From the NCBI GenBank assembly GCA_963782445.1, contig CAWAJM010000001.1:3596001-3660000 (forward strand): a DNA stretch of 64,000 nt, written 5' to 3'. Source of the stretch: ZC4RG20 sp963782445. Its GTDB lineage: Bacteria; Pseudomonadota; Gammaproteobacteria; Steroidobacterales; Rariloculaceae. How positions within the stretch are numbered: the stretch's first letter is position 1; every line of letters starts with the position of its first letter. The notes beneath the pieces were generated by a model, which was not told the origin of the DNA, did no database searches, and saw only the letters and a list, made by a program, of their open reading frames with translations. Shown one piece after another: positions 8,959 through 18,456 of this stretch. Both the position numbers and the translations under genes were made by a program.

Positions 8959-9678
8959 CTACTCGCGATTTCTCGCCAATATCAATGTCGTGTAGCCAAG
9001 GCCGAGGCGCTCCTTGAGCCGGCGCACTCGGTCAGGCGTTAACAGCGCTGCGAGCAGACTCGTCACCTTGGCCGAGTTGACGAAACGAAGGATTCCACCA
9101 TTGCCTACAGGGGTAACGGTCCAGACGCGCAAGACATCGAAATAGTCGGCCACGAGCGCCTTGAATTGCCTCGTGGACAACCATTTCTCGATGTGGCCCA
9201 TGGACTGGTGACTACCGCCATCGGCACTGCCGAGCCGATTCATGACAAAGCGATTGTTCGTCGAGATAACGAGGTAGCCGCCAGGAGCAAGCAACTCGGC
9301 AATTCGCCGCATGAACCCTGACTGGTCGATTACATGGGCGACCACCTGCAAGGACACGACCACGTCGTACGAGCCCGCCTCGAGCCGCTGGTTGAAAACG
9401 TCTCCGCCGATAAAGGTGATGTCTGGGCGCCGCCTCTGCGCTTCGTCCATTGCCTCGTCGTTGAGGTCGAGGCCGGTCGCGACGCCGAGTTCGGTCAGTT
9501 GCTCAGTAAACCAGCCGGTGCCGCAGCCCAGGTCCAATATCCTCGGGCTATCTAGGCGGAGCGCCCGCAGAAGGTCGAGCACCGACTCCGATCGCTGCCG
9601 CGCATATTCGCTCACTGTCCGCGTGCGCTGCCAGTACTTCCAGTAGCTCTTCTGTTCGTCTAAAGTCGGGGCGGTCAC
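8959..9678 (-). CDS. Class I SAM-dependent methyltransferase
   Basis: The 239-residue protein has motif I 'ILDLGCGTGWF' (about 47-57), an acidic motif II end ('GLDLND') and 'YDVVVSLQVVAHV' as motif IV, a standard methyltransferase_11 layout. The start is GTG at 9678 with AAGGGAACGAA directly upstream. It converges on the flippase, with four bases between the gene ends. In this neighbourhood O- or N-methylation of a sugar, or of the lipid-linked repeat unit, is likely, but the acceptor is unknown. Confidence 0.8.
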   Translation of the reverse strand: MTAPTLDEQKSYWKYWQRTRTVSEYARQRSESVLDLLRALRLDSPRILDLGCGTGWFTEQLTELGVATGLDLNDEAMDEAQRRRPDITFIGGDVFNQRLEAGSYDVVVSLQVVAHVIDQSGFMRRIAELLAPGGYLVISTNNRFVMNRLGSADGGSHQSMGHIEKWLSTRQFKALVADYFDVLRVWTVTPVGNGGILRFVNSAKVTSLLAALLTPDRVRRLKERLGLGYTTLILARNRE

Positions 9679-9977
9679 TTCGTTCCCTTCGTTCAGCTGC
9701 GCGCCGGACGCTCACGCTCACGGTGCCGGTCGAAATTGTGAAGCCATTCGCGCTTCGCGCAAGGAGTCCTTCTAAGGAACGCGTCCTATCGCTATAGTAT
9801 TCTTGCCCGCCCGGAGAACGGCCGCGCGTCCACGGCAAAGATGCTACATTGTCGCTCCCAGCGTGTACCAGACCGGCGTCACACAGCGCAGCTGCGTTTC
9901 GTCTGATTCGATCCACAGTGTCAACGCCCTTAAGAAAGATCGCAAGCCCTCAGCAGGCGAGGGAACCGGGGATCAAC

Positions 9978-11363
9978 GTGGCCGAAACAACGGTCTCAGG
10001 CAACCCGGCAACCGTTCCCAGCGGCTCGGTCGTGGGCGTTTTCGGGCACTACGGCAACCGCAATCTCGGCGACGAAGCCATCGTCGCGGCCACGATACAG
10101 CAGCTTCGGCTCCGGCTCGACGCCGTCGAAATCGTGTGCTTCTCGCTCCGGCCAAACGACACGGCATTGCGCCACGGAGTCGAGTGCTTCAGCGTGTGTC
10201 GCTCGTCGCGCTTCCCGACCGCCCTGAAGCCGGAAGGTGCAACCGAAGTGGGCGAGCTGCCGTGGGCCCGAGCCGAGCAATTCGACGCCGTCGAGCGAGC
10301 CACTGACGCCTCGGTCTCGCTCAAGGGATTCCTGAAGCGCTTGCCGGTCGTCGCCCCGATCGCGCGGTTACTCGTGCGCACGGCCCGAGCTACCGCCTCG
10401 CTTTTCCAGGAGGCACGCTTCGTCTACCGATCCGCCGCTTACCTTCGGCGATTCGACCTGCTCGTCGTCGCCGGCTCGAATCAGTTTCTCGACAATTTCG
10501 GCGGCCCGCTCGGCTTCCCATACGATTTGCTGAAATGGTCGCTGCTCGCGAGGATCACGCGCACGCCGCTCGCCTTCGTCAGCGTCGGCGCCGGCCCTTT
10601 GGAGTCACGGCTCAGCCGGTTCATGGTGCGATGCGCGTTGCGGTTGGCGGACTATGTATCCTATCGTGATAAAGCGTCGAAGGACCTTGTCGAGAGCGGA
10701 TGGCCCGCAATCGACGGCTTCGTCTTTCCCGACCTCGCCTTCGGTCTCGAGTATTCGGAGCACGAGAGGACAAGGGACGCGGAAGCCAAGCCGGTAGTCG
10801 GCATCAATCCGATGCCGGTCTATGATCGCCGTTACTGGTTCGAGCACGACGAAAGACGCTATCGCGCATATGTCGACAAGGTTGCAGCGTTTGCCGCTCG
10901 GCTCATCGCCGACGCGTACCCCGTCTTCTTTTTCCCGACGATGTGGCGCGACGACAACGTCATCAGGGACGTATTGCAGGCGCTCAGACAGGCGTACGGC
11001 GTGGAAGTTGACGAGGATCGTTACTACAGACCCAACCAGCGGGTCGACGAACTCATCGAACTACTGCAGGAGGCCGACATCGTGGTTGCGACCCGCTTCC
11101 ATGGCGTCGTCCTGCCATATCGCCTAGAGCTGCCCGTTCTCGGCATCGGTTACTACCGTAAGACCCTAGATCTGATGCGCGAAATGGGCCAGGCCGAATA
11201 CCACGAAAACCTCGACGATTGCGACGTCGACCGCCTATGGCAGAAATTCCGCAAGCTCGAGGCAAACTTAGTCGAGGAACGGCGAAGGATAGGGCATAAG
11301 TCCCAGGAATATCGGCTCCTCGTCTCCCGCCAATGGGATGCGGTCGCTGGCCTCGCAAAATGA
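9978..11363 (+). CDS. Polysaccharide pyruvyl transferase family protein
   Basis: With the GTG start at 9978 (GGGGAT upstream) the protein has 461 residues. The open frame extends back to a TTG at 9849, but that part looks non-coding. 'GHYGNRNLGDEAIV' near the N-terminus and 'ADIVVATRFHGVVLPYRLELPVLGIGY' split features near the C-terminus are those of the CsaB/PS_pyruv_trans family, which transfers pyruvate from phosphoenolpyruvate to sugars as ketals, adding negative charge to exopolysaccharide. The N-terminal 'G(H/N)xGxxNxGDEA' and C-terminal 'RxHG' match the GT-B-like fold. It stands alone on the plus strand. Confidence 0.85.
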   Translation: MAETTVSGNPATVPSGSVVGVFGHYGNRNLGDEAIVAATIQQLRLRLDAVEIVCFSLRPNDTALRHGVECFSVCRSSRFPTALKPEGATEVGELPWARAEQFDAVERATDASVSLKGFLKRLPVVAPIARLLVRTARATASLFQEARFVYRSAAYLRRFDLLVVAGSNQFLDNFGGPLGFPYDLLKWSLLARITRTPLAFVSVGAGPLESRLSRFMVRCALRLADYVSYRDKASKDLVESGWPAIDGFVFPDLAFGLEYSEHERTRDAEAKPVVGINPMPVYDRRYWFEHDERRYRAYVDKVAAFAARLIADAYPVFFFPTMWRDDNVIRDVLQALRQAYGVEVDEDRYYRPNQRVDELIELLQEADIVVATRFHGVVLPYRLELPVLGIGYYRKTLDLMREMGQAEYHENLDDCDVDRLWQKFRKLEANLVEERRRIGHKSQEYRLLVSRQWDAVAGLAK

Positions 11364-11792
11364 AGGGAGCGATAAAGGGCTCCGGAGCCGTATGCCAAAA
11401 CAGCGTTGCTCGGAGATTCCCTCCGCCGATCATCGACGACAGCCCCTATCTCTACGACCTTCCCGCCCGCTCCAGTGTTATGTCAATCGGGGGACGGGGC
11501 AGTCTGCCGGAGATCATTCGAGGAAGCGGCGCACGCGCCGCTCACGGCCCGAGTCCCGGATGCATGGAACCACTGAGCTATTCATGCTCAAACGTGTCCG
11601 GCGTCACATAGGCCCCCGCCAGGCGTCGGGTATTTTCGCTGAGCCCGGCATATCGTCCTCGGTGCCTCGCTTGCGCCAATGCCGAAACGCCGCCTCCTGA
11701 CCGGCGCGAGCTGTTGGCACCTGGAGACACTTCGCATGTGAAATTGTCTTCGAGTACTGTAAATCCGATGTAGCAGAAGAGGCCTTGGTTTC
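11364..11792. other. Intergenic leader of the beta-propeller-like gene, no gene seen
   Basis: No frame here has a convincing start or family match. Bases 11660-11675 fit GG-N10-GC loosely, but the rest of the sigma-54 consensus is poor, so I do not call a promoter. It probably holds the leader of the secreted-protein gene that follows. Confidence 0.35.
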
Positions 11793-13025
11793 ATGGTTAA
11801 TCAGTCGATCCTCCGCAGGCTAGTCTACGGCGCAGCGACGCTCGCGACTGCTCTTTGGATGTTGCCCGTGTTCAGCCAGGACATGGGAACGGCACCTAGC
11901 TGGGCGCAATCGATGACGCCGGGCACCTGGACGACGATCAGTCAGAACACGATCGCCGATCTGGACCCCGCCAAGGACCCGGCGGCCAACCCCAATTACC
12001 CTGGCACTGCGCCCTGGGCGGGCAACAACGGCCAAAGCTGCGTGATCGACTGCTGGAACGGCGGCGCCCTCGCGACCGGGTATGGCGCAAAGGGCGCATT
12101 GATCATCTGGGGCGGAGGCCATGCCGGCTACTACGGAAACGAAGTGTACGCCTTCGACCTCGCCACTCAGCAATGGTCCCGATTGACCAACCCGTATCCG
12201 AACCCGGTCTTTCCGGTCACGGACGGCATATGGCCCGATGGAACACCGTCCGTCCCACACACGTATGGAATGGTCGGCTACGATCCGAACACCAACAGCT
12301 TCGCCACGATGCTCGTGCAAACGAGCAATAACTTCTACCTCACGGCCATTCCGATGTTCTTCGATCTCGGAACCAAGAAGTGGCGCCGCGCCCCACAAAG
12401 CCCGAAAAACGTCGTATATGGCGGCTGGACCGCCTATGACGCCAAGCGCGACGCGTGGTGGATGGAGGGCGGAGACTCCGGCGGAGTTTTCGCACGCTAC
12501 TCGATGAACGGCGACGGAACGAACGGGACGTGGTCGAACTGGCCCGCCAATTTCAGCTCTCTCGACAGCATGGCGGCGATCGACCCCGACGACGACGTGC
12601 TCGTCGTAACGGACTTCGGCAAAGGCCCGAACTTGTACGGAATAGACCTCACCAATCCGTCAGCGGCGCCCGTTGCGCTGACGCAGGGAGGAAGCCCTCC
12701 GACGCGTGACGGACGCGAAGGCTGGGAATGGTCCACTCTGCGGCACGCGTTCATATACTGGCGCAGCGGAGCAGACGTCTACGAGGTCAAGCTGACCGGA
12801 GGTACCTGGGCGACGGGCACCTGGACGTGGATAAAGCTCACAAGCTCGGCGAACACCATCGCTCCGACGGACCCGAGCCCGGGAGTTTACAACCGCTTCC
12901 GCTTGGCGCGCTATGGCACGGACGAGTATGGCGTCGTCGTCAACGACATAAACGGCCCCGTCTACGCCTTTCGCCTGCCGACGGTGATCGCGCCCGATCC
13001 CCCCACACTCAACGCGGCCAAGTAG
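11793..13025 (+). CDS. Secreted beta-propeller (Kelch/galactose oxidase-like) protein
   Basis: The 410-residue protein opens with a signal peptide (MVNQSILRRLVYGAATLATA..., likely cleaved near residue 29). Repeated 'YDPNTNSFATM', 'FDLGTKKWRRAP' and 'YAFDLATQQWSRL' units have the spacing of Kelch or galactose-oxidase beta-propeller blades, and 'WGGGHAGYYGNEVYAFD' is a typical blade edge. No lipobox or PEP-CTERM tail is present, so it should be periplasmic or released. Within an exopolysaccharide cluster it may bind or modify the polymer. I cannot identify catalytic residues, so enzymatic activity is not claimed. The TPR gene follows by about 80 bases. Confidence 0.7.
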   Translation: MVNQSILRRLVYGAATLATALWMLPVFSQDMGTAPSWAQSMTPGTWTTISQNTIADLDPAKDPAANPNYPGTAPWAGNNGQSCVIDCWNGGALATGYGAKGALIIWGGGHAGYYGNEVYAFDLATQQWSRLTNPYPNPVFPVTDGIWPDGTPSVPHTYGMVGYDPNTNSFATMLVQTSNNFYLTAIPMFFDLGTKKWRRAPQSPKNVVYGGWTAYDAKRDAWWMEGGDSGGVFARYSMNGDGTNGTWSNWPANFSSLDSMAAIDPDDDVLVVTDFGKGPNLYGIDLTNPSAAPVALTQGGSPPTRDGREGWEWSTLRHAFIYWRSGADVYEVKLTGGTWATGTWTWIKLTSSANTIAPTDPSPGVYNRFRLARYGTDEYGVVVNDINGPVYAFRLPTVIAPDPPTLNAAK

Positions 13026-13103
13026 CGCGAGCGGCGACCCGTGGGCTGACTTGCTGAGATGTAGTAGACTCGGCAATGAGTCTTAGCCGAACCGTGGTAA
13101 GCG

Positions 13104-13880
13104 ATGAATATCCACCGGTGGATAATCTCAGCCGCCTTTGTCGCATCCCTCGCGCAAGTCGTCTGTCTGTCGGCTGCGCATGCCCAGAACATTCCGGACA
13201 TCACTCCGGCCGAGTTCGCGAGTTGGCCGGAATACTGCCAAGCACGGCATGTCACGGTGCCTCCGGGGGACTCCTCTCCCTACGTCTTGACCTTCCCAAA
13301 ATCGAAAATCAGGGCGGCCGAGCAGGAACTGGGGCAGGCCACGTTCGTGCGGGTCCACCATTACTGCAGAGGACTGATTTGGCTCAACCGGGCCCGGACG
13401 GAGACCGATCCGGCATTGAAGGCGCATTATCTTCAATGGGCCGAGAGCGAGGTCATATATACGTATAAGGGGCTTCCGCCGAACAGCCCGATGATTGCCC
13501 CGACGTTTCTGGCTTTGAGCCAAATCTGCTCGGCACGCGGCGACTACAAATGTGCGCTGAACAACTTACATAAGGCGATCGACCTAAGGCCTTCGGACCC
13601 ATCGGCATATTCAGCACTGGCCATTCTGTACGAAAAACAGCACAAGCCGAAACTGGCGAAAGAGGTGCTGCTGAAGGGCGACCGCGCCCTGGACGGCAAG
13701 TCTCCCGAAATTGACTATAACCTGGGTCTTATCTACCTTGAGCTCGGGGATGTTGACTCTGCTGTGAAGCGGGCGCATAAAGCGTACTCATTCGGCTACC
13801 CGCTGCCCGGTCTAATGTACAAGCTGAAGCGGCTCGGCAAGTGGGAACAAGCGCCCCCTAAGACCGGCGACCGGCGTTGA
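13104..13880 (+). CDS. Secreted TPR-repeat protein
   Basis: The 258-residue protein starts MNIHRWIISAAFVASLAQ and has a signal peptide ending in AHA-Q (about residues 26-28). The rest includes TPR-like helical pairs around 145-235 ('ALNNLHKAIDLRPSDPSAYS', 'IDYNLGLIYLELGDVDSAVK'). The family resembles periplasmic TPR proteins that scaffold envelope polysaccharide machinery. An overlapping plus-strand frame (13076-13468) was judged spurious because only this one carries signal peptide and repeats. It lies between the propeller-like gene and a methyltransferase on the same strand. No binding partner can be named. Confidence 0.72.
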   Translation: MNIHRWIISAAFVASLAQVVCLSAAHAQNIPDITPAEFASWPEYCQARHVTVPPGDSSPYVLTFPKSKIRAAEQELGQATFVRVHHYCRGLIWLNRARTETDPALKAHYLQWAESEVIYTYKGLPPNSPMIAPTFLALSQICSARGDYKCALNNLHKAIDLRPSDPSAYSALAILYEKQHKPKLAKEVLLKGDRALDGKSPEIDYNLGLIYLELGDVDSAVKRAHKAYSFGYPLPGLMYKLKRLGKWEQAPPKTGDRR

Positions 13881-13913
13881 GTAGGTCCAGAAGCGGTTTA
13901 CTTTATAGCCACC

Positions 13914-14669
13914 ATGCAAAACATTTTGAGCAATTTGCCCCCATGGGCGAAGGCCCCGCTGCGCCCCATCCGGGATATGACAGTGCGTGCGTCGCATTAC
14001 GGCTTTCGCCGTTGGTGCCCAGTCTGCGGGCGCCACTCGGGACGATTCAGGTCCTTCGGGCGTGCAGTGCTACGGCCCGAGGCGCAGTGCATCCACTGCG
14101 GCTCATTGGAACGTCACCGTTTTATCTGGCTGTATTTTCAACACAACACCGACTTGTTCGATGGGCTGCCCAAAAGCGTGCTTCACATTGCCCCAGAGGT
14201 TTCCTTGGAGCCACTGCTTCGGAATAGACTCGGGGAATGCTACATTACCGGAGATCTTGAGGACCCGCGGGCGGACGTAAGACTCGATATTACCGACATT
14301 AAATATCCAGACGCGACGTTCGACGTAATCTATTGTAGCCACGTGCTCGAGCACGTCCCCGAGGATCGAGTCGCCATGCGCGAACTGCGCCGCGTCCTCA
14401 AACCCAACGGCTGGGCGATTCTTCTCGTGCCAGTATCGGGGGATCATACTTACGAAGATCCGTCGATCACGGACCCGGCGGAGCGTCTTAAGGCTTTTGG
14501 ACTTGAGGATCACGTTAGACAGTACGGTCGCGACTTCGTTGACCGCTTGCGGGAGGCCGGGTTCGCGGTCGACGTGATCGAAGCGTCTGATTTGTACAGC
14601 GACAGGCAGGCGATCCGCATGGGACTTCGCGGCGACGTGGGCGAGATTTACAGATGCTCGGCCCGCTGA
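13914..14669 (+). CDS. Zinc-ribbon class I methyltransferase
   Basis: The 251-residue protein has an N-terminal zinc ribbon (CPVC near 35-38, CIHCG near 63) followed by a SAM domain with 'VLHIAPEVSLEPLLR' in the motif I position and 'YCSHVLEHVPED' for motif IV. The motif I Gly pattern is weak (H-I-A-P-E rather than D-x-G-x-G), which is common in this polysaccharide-cluster subgroup. It lies 33 bases after the TPR gene and is probably cotranscribed. The substrate is likely a sugar or lipid-linked glycan; this is inference from position. Confidence 0.75.
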   Translation: MQNILSNLPPWAKAPLRPIRDMTVRASHYGFRRWCPVCGRHSGRFRSFGRAVLRPEAQCIHCGSLERHRFIWLYFQHNTDLFDGLPKSVLHIAPEVSLEPLLRNRLGECYITGDLEDPRADVRLDITDIKYPDATFDVIYCSHVLEHVPEDRVAMRELRRVLKPNGWAILLVPVSGDHTYEDPSITDPAERLKAFGLEDHVRQYGRDFVDRLREAGFAVDVIEASDLYSDRQAIRMGLRGDVGEIYRCSAR

Positions 14670-14718
14670 GGGAACGGATCCTTTAGCGAAGAACAGGGAA
14701 TAGCAGCAGCGGCGTCGT

Positions 14719-15847
14719 TCATGTGGCGACGCCGCGTCCCACCCGCTCCTTTATTCTCCTTCTCAGTTGGACCATTGAGGCGACGAGCCGCCCACGCAAG
14801 GTGGGAGCGAACGCCAAAAAGTCCGCGTGCGAGCGTACTGTAGCGGACCACTCGAGCTTGTACTTATCCTCCCCTCCAAGAAAGTCCATTTCACGCGCAC
14901 CCAGTTCGAAGGCCCGGCGGACCATTTCGTTCATCGAGTGAGTACCGGCTGCCGATTCGCTGAACTTGGACTTAAACGAGGTCTTCAACAGTCCCATCCA
15001 ACCATCTGCTAAGCAGCACATGCTGTATGCGGCGGGCTCACCAGCAATTGAAAGCAGGTTCATGACGAGCGAGCGTTTGGCAGAAAGGGAGGGCAATAGC
15101 GACTCGTAGTAGCGGCGCTCGGCGTCAGTCTGGCCTATCGCTACTCCCTGATCTGCCTTCCAGCTACCGGACTCGAACGTCGAGTACTCGGTCCAGAGCA
15201 CCACGCAGATCTGACCCGCCCGGCTCGAACCACTCGATCTTCGCGTCGGGACTCGTTAGAAACCTTCTCGCCTTGCGTTTCAAGTTGTATCGAAAGTTGC
15301 TGCTTTTCCGTGCCAAGAAGTCGGCCCATTGCCCGCGTATCGGGAGATAAGGCGACCGATGGCCGGCTAGCACGGTGAAAGGGACACCGAGCTCACGCGA
15401 CGCGCTTCCTAATGCCTCGAGGGTGCATTCGGAAATCACCGCGGAACGAAGCCGGAACGCGTCCCAAGGGAGCCCGCCCCTCTGCGACAAAAGCCACCGC
15501 GAAACGGATCGCTCGAAACCCTCAGTGACGAAGCTCGAATGATAGCCGGTCAGATTCGATGCGACCTCTAGTATCTCGAGCGGCACGCCAAGTATCTTCT
15601 CCGTGCGCGTGAATAGCGGAACGGCTGCTCTGATGGTTCCCCTGGCTTCCACGACTAGAAGGCGGGCCTCTTGGCAGACTCCATGAGCATTAAGGCTTAG
15701 ATCTACCCAGTCCGGTCCGAGAGAGGGATTGAGCCCCCTTGAGGCCACGAGGCCAGCCCAGATCCGACCGAAACGCGACAAACCTTCCGGCCAGTCATAT
15801 AACCGAAACTCAGCACCTTCCGTCGTCTGGCTAGACGAAATCAACAT
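14719..15847 (-). pseudogene. FemAB/CelD-like GNAT acyltransferase, split by one extra base
   Basis: The first part (15847 down to about 15180) encodes a CelD/BcsL-type (Acetyltransf_6) N-terminal half ending 'ALDRVLDV', then stops at once in that frame. The overlapping frame continues with 'SGSWKADQGVAIG' and the typical C-terminal half ('MNEMVRRAFELGAREMDFLGG...YKLEWSA'). Dropping one C in GTTCGAG (about 15178-15181) restores about 375 residues, a normal length. The fold is that of peptidoglycan-aminoacyl or cellulose-associated acyltransferases, so acylation of a polysaccharide or its precursor is likely. True frameshift or sequence error cannot be distinguished here. Confidence 0.8.
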
Positions 15848-16247
15848 GGCCGCAACACTAGCAAGTTAAACTCGCGATCGAGACAAGTAGATAGTGCGGC
15901 CGACGCGACGTTAGCACTGTGGCCCACCCATCCACACCATGAACGTCGGAGCCCCGAGGCAGCCGCCGGATTGAGGTACCGCAAAGGAGACGCAGGCGCG
16001 CGAACTCGCCCCGTTCCCGGCACATCGGACGCTGATGCAAGACCGCGCATATACGCACCAAATTGTCGGGCGCTAGCTGGAACGTGCGTCATTCTGCACG
16101 ATCATTCGAAATATACAGGCTTCGGCCATCCGAGAAGCGCACCAGGATCGCGCCGCAAGACACAAGGAAGCCGTCTCTAAGCGATCGGGGTCCTCGTTCC
16201 AGCGAGCGCATCGAGGACCTAGGATTCCCGCACGGCCGGGCTCCGCT
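15848..16247. other. Intergenic stretch, nothing recognised
   Basis: About 400 bases between the acyltransferase and a methyltransferase, both on the minus strand. Short frames occur on both strands, but none has a ribosome site, a domain or a family resemblance. The stretch may be the acyltransferase leader. Confidence 0.4.
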
Positions 16248-17081
16248 TCACACTTCTGCCCCAACCCGAGCGGCCCGACGAACGGCAAACAAAATCGTGT
16301 AGGGCGTTGCAACATGGGCAATCCATCGCGCGAATCGGTTACCTCGGATCAGTTCTAGAACCAAGCGTCCCACTCGGCCTTTGGACGAACTGTCGGCAGC
16401 TTCGAAGCGATCCAAGCACACGAAATCGCGCAACTCATCTGACCGCCGTAGAGCATAGAAATCAAACCAATGTACGGCTGGGTATTGCGCGTGGTTAACC
16501 CACTCTGGGTGAGTGGTCCTCGAGAGCTTCTCGCAATAGCGCTTCAAAGGCGCAGGGTACCAACTGTAAAGAGGGAGATCGAATTCGCTTTGAATGGGAC
16601 AAAGCCGGTTGGTAGTGCTTATGTATAGAATGCCGTTCGGCCGGAGCACGCGCCGCGCCTCCACTAGACACGATCGCCAATCCGGTACGTGTTCCAGCAA
16701 CTCAGGCAGCAGGCAAACATCCATCGACTGCGAGTTCCACGGTAGATTATCCGCCGTCCCAACAGCCAAATCGACATCCAGCCCCGCCTCCGCGACGCGG
16801 CGTCTGCCTATCTCGATGAGAGGCTCGTTCACGTCGATCCCATGGGCCCTGTGCCCCAACCCAGCCCACATCGCGCACTGGGTGGCGGCCCCGCAGCCGA
16901 CGTCCGCCATGTCCAAAGATTCGCAACTCAGCCCGAACCTATTCCGGACTCGCAATATCGCCTCCAGCGTCGCCTGGAACCGCGCGCAGGTAGCCGGACT
17001 TAAGCTCGCGAGAGAGTAATAGTCGGCGAAGAGGTCATGCGAGTTGGCGGCCGGCCCTCCAACATCTTGAACTGTTGTCAT
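16248..17081 (-). CDS. Class I SAM-dependent methyltransferase
   Basis: The 277-residue protein has 'MADVGCGAATQCAMWAGLG' as motif I and 'MDVCLLPELLEHVPDW' as motif IV. The ATG at 17081 has CGGAG seven bases upstream; a TTG start at 17147 in the same frame is less likely. Hydrophobic residues near the C-terminus ('WIAHVATPYTILFAV') may touch the membrane, fitting an acceptor such as a lipid-linked glycan. It lies divergent from a glycosyltransferase across a 278-base gap. The acceptor is unknown. Confidence 0.8.
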   Translation of the reverse strand: MTTVQDVGGPAANSHDLFADYYSLASLSPATCARFQATLEAILRVRNRFGLSCESLDMADVGCGAATQCAMWAGLGHRAHGIDVNEPLIEIGRRRVAEAGLDVDLAVGTADNLPWNSQSMDVCLLPELLEHVPDWRSCLVEARRVLRPNGILYISTTNRLCPIQSEFDLPLYSWYPAPLKRYCEKLSRTTHPEWVNHAQYPAVHWFDFYALRRSDELRDFVCLDRFEAADSSSKGRVGRLVLELIRGNRFARWIAHVATPYTILFAVRRAARVGAEV

Positions 17082-17359
17082 GGATTCTCCGACGGAGTTG
17101 GTACGGCAGTATTCACTTCCCTCGTACGGCCGGAGTGAATAGTACAATAATAGGATAACGTGGTCAGGGCATCAGACGATCCGATGCGCTTCAAGGTTTT
17201 GCTCCTCAGAGCAAGAGCCCGGCCCAATAAATTACTGTACTTACATACACTATCGTGGCGGATTCGCTGCGGCGTGCCCCAAACGGCGCGCGTTGCCCTA
17301 GGCAGGCTTTCCTTCTCTCATTATGATCCCCACCAGACATCAGAGCACAGCAGTAGGGC

Positions 17360-18310
17360 ATGCCGGACAGTCATCTCGTGTCAGTAGTCGTGCCAGTGCA
17401 CAACGGCGGAGAGTACTTGGAGGAGTCGGTCAAGAGTGCTCTCCAACAGAATTACTCTCCGCTCGAAATCATTGTCGTTGATGACGGTTCGACTGATAGG
17501 ACACCGGACGTATTGCGACGCTTTGGAACAGCCGTTAAGGCCCTGAGACAAGAAAACGCCGGAGCGGCCGCCGCCCGAAATCGAGCGCTCGAGGTCGCGC
17601 ATGGTGAGTTCATTGCGTTTCTCGACGCGGACGATTTATGGCATCCGGACAAGCTAAGGACCCAGGTGCAGTATCTATTGGACCACCAGGACGTCGATCT
17701 TGTGGCGAGTCGCTGGAAGGTCCTCGCCGACGACGAAGCGGCCGATCAGCTGGGGGACTCTGTAGACTCGGCGGCGTCACGCACGGTTGATGACGGGCAC
17801 TCCGGATGGCTGTACAACGATCTCCTCCTCGACTGCGTGATCCAAACGAGCACTGTAGTGATGCGACGCCGACTGCTCCAGAAGATTGGCCACTTCGACG
17901 AGGGTTTGCGGCGCGGACAAGACTACGATTATTGGCTTCGCGCATCTCGCATCACTCAGATTCACAGCTTATCCGTCGCTCTCTCAGCCTACAGACTACA
18001 CGTAACGAATAGCACGTGGCGTCCTCAACCACTCAACTACGGCGCCATGGTTCTTAGTCGCGCCTTGCGCGTCTGGGGCCGTGAAGGCCCGGACGGCCGC
18101 GTGACACCGCTCCCATCGATCCAGAGGCGGCTCTCCGATTTGTGGTTCACATTTGGGTATCAACACATGAAGAAAGGAAGCTTATCGCTCGCGTACGACG
18201 CCGCAATACGCAGCATCGCCGCGTGGCCCGTCCGCGCCAAACCGTGGCAGCTACTTGCCGCTTGCGTGTCGACGAGTTTCACACGACTCAGGACGACGAC
18301 GGCAGGCTAA
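17360..18310 (+). CDS. Family 2 glycosyltransferase
   Basis: The 316-residue protein shows the complete GT2 signature: 'VSVVVPVHNGGEYLEESV', 'VVDDGSTDRT', and 'FLDADDLW' as the DxD motif near residue 93. 'RGQDYDYWLR' near 185 matches the acceptor-side motif of the family. No trans-membrane helix is evident, so it should act at the cytoplasmic face on lipid-linked intermediates. It heads a plus-strand run of deacetylase, Wzy/ligase, GT4 and methyltransferase. The donor sugar is unknown. Confidence 0.9.
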   Translation: MPDSHLVSVVVPVHNGGEYLEESVKSALQQNYSPLEIIVVDDGSTDRTPDVLRRFGTAVKALRQENAGAAAARNRALEVAHGEFIAFLDADDLWHPDKLRTQVQYLLDHQDVDLVASRWKVLADDEAADQLGDSVDSAASRTVDDGHSGWLYNDLLLDCVIQTSTVVMRRRLLQKIGHFDEGLRRGQDYDYWLRASRITQIHSLSVALSAYRLHVTNSTWRPQPLNYGAMVLSRALRVWGREGPDGRVTPLPSIQRRLSDLWFTFGYQHMKKGSLSLAYDAAIRSIAAWPVRAKPWQLLAACVSTSFTRLRTTTAG

Positions 18311-18456
18311 GCGTGCCCGAAAGGACATCAGAGTGCAGGACATTACGGCCAATGCCAGAACCGTCGTGGAACAACCGCGGACCCCGCCCGTCGTAACGGG
18401 GCACTACTTGCACCAAACGGACAGGATTCGCCCTGTGCGGCTGCGGCGTGCACGTC

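Noticed and set aside
11660..11675. Possible sigma-54 promoter before the propeller-like gene
   Set aside because: GG-N10-GC spacing occurs, but the flanking consensus is poor and such matches are common by chance.
13076..13468. Plus-strand frame overlapping the TPR gene
   Set aside because: It overlaps the real signal peptide gene and has no domain or signal of its own.
17257..17272. Possible sigma-54 promoter before the second GT2 gene
   Set aside because: Spacing fits but the -24 and -12 contexts deviate; chance match likely.
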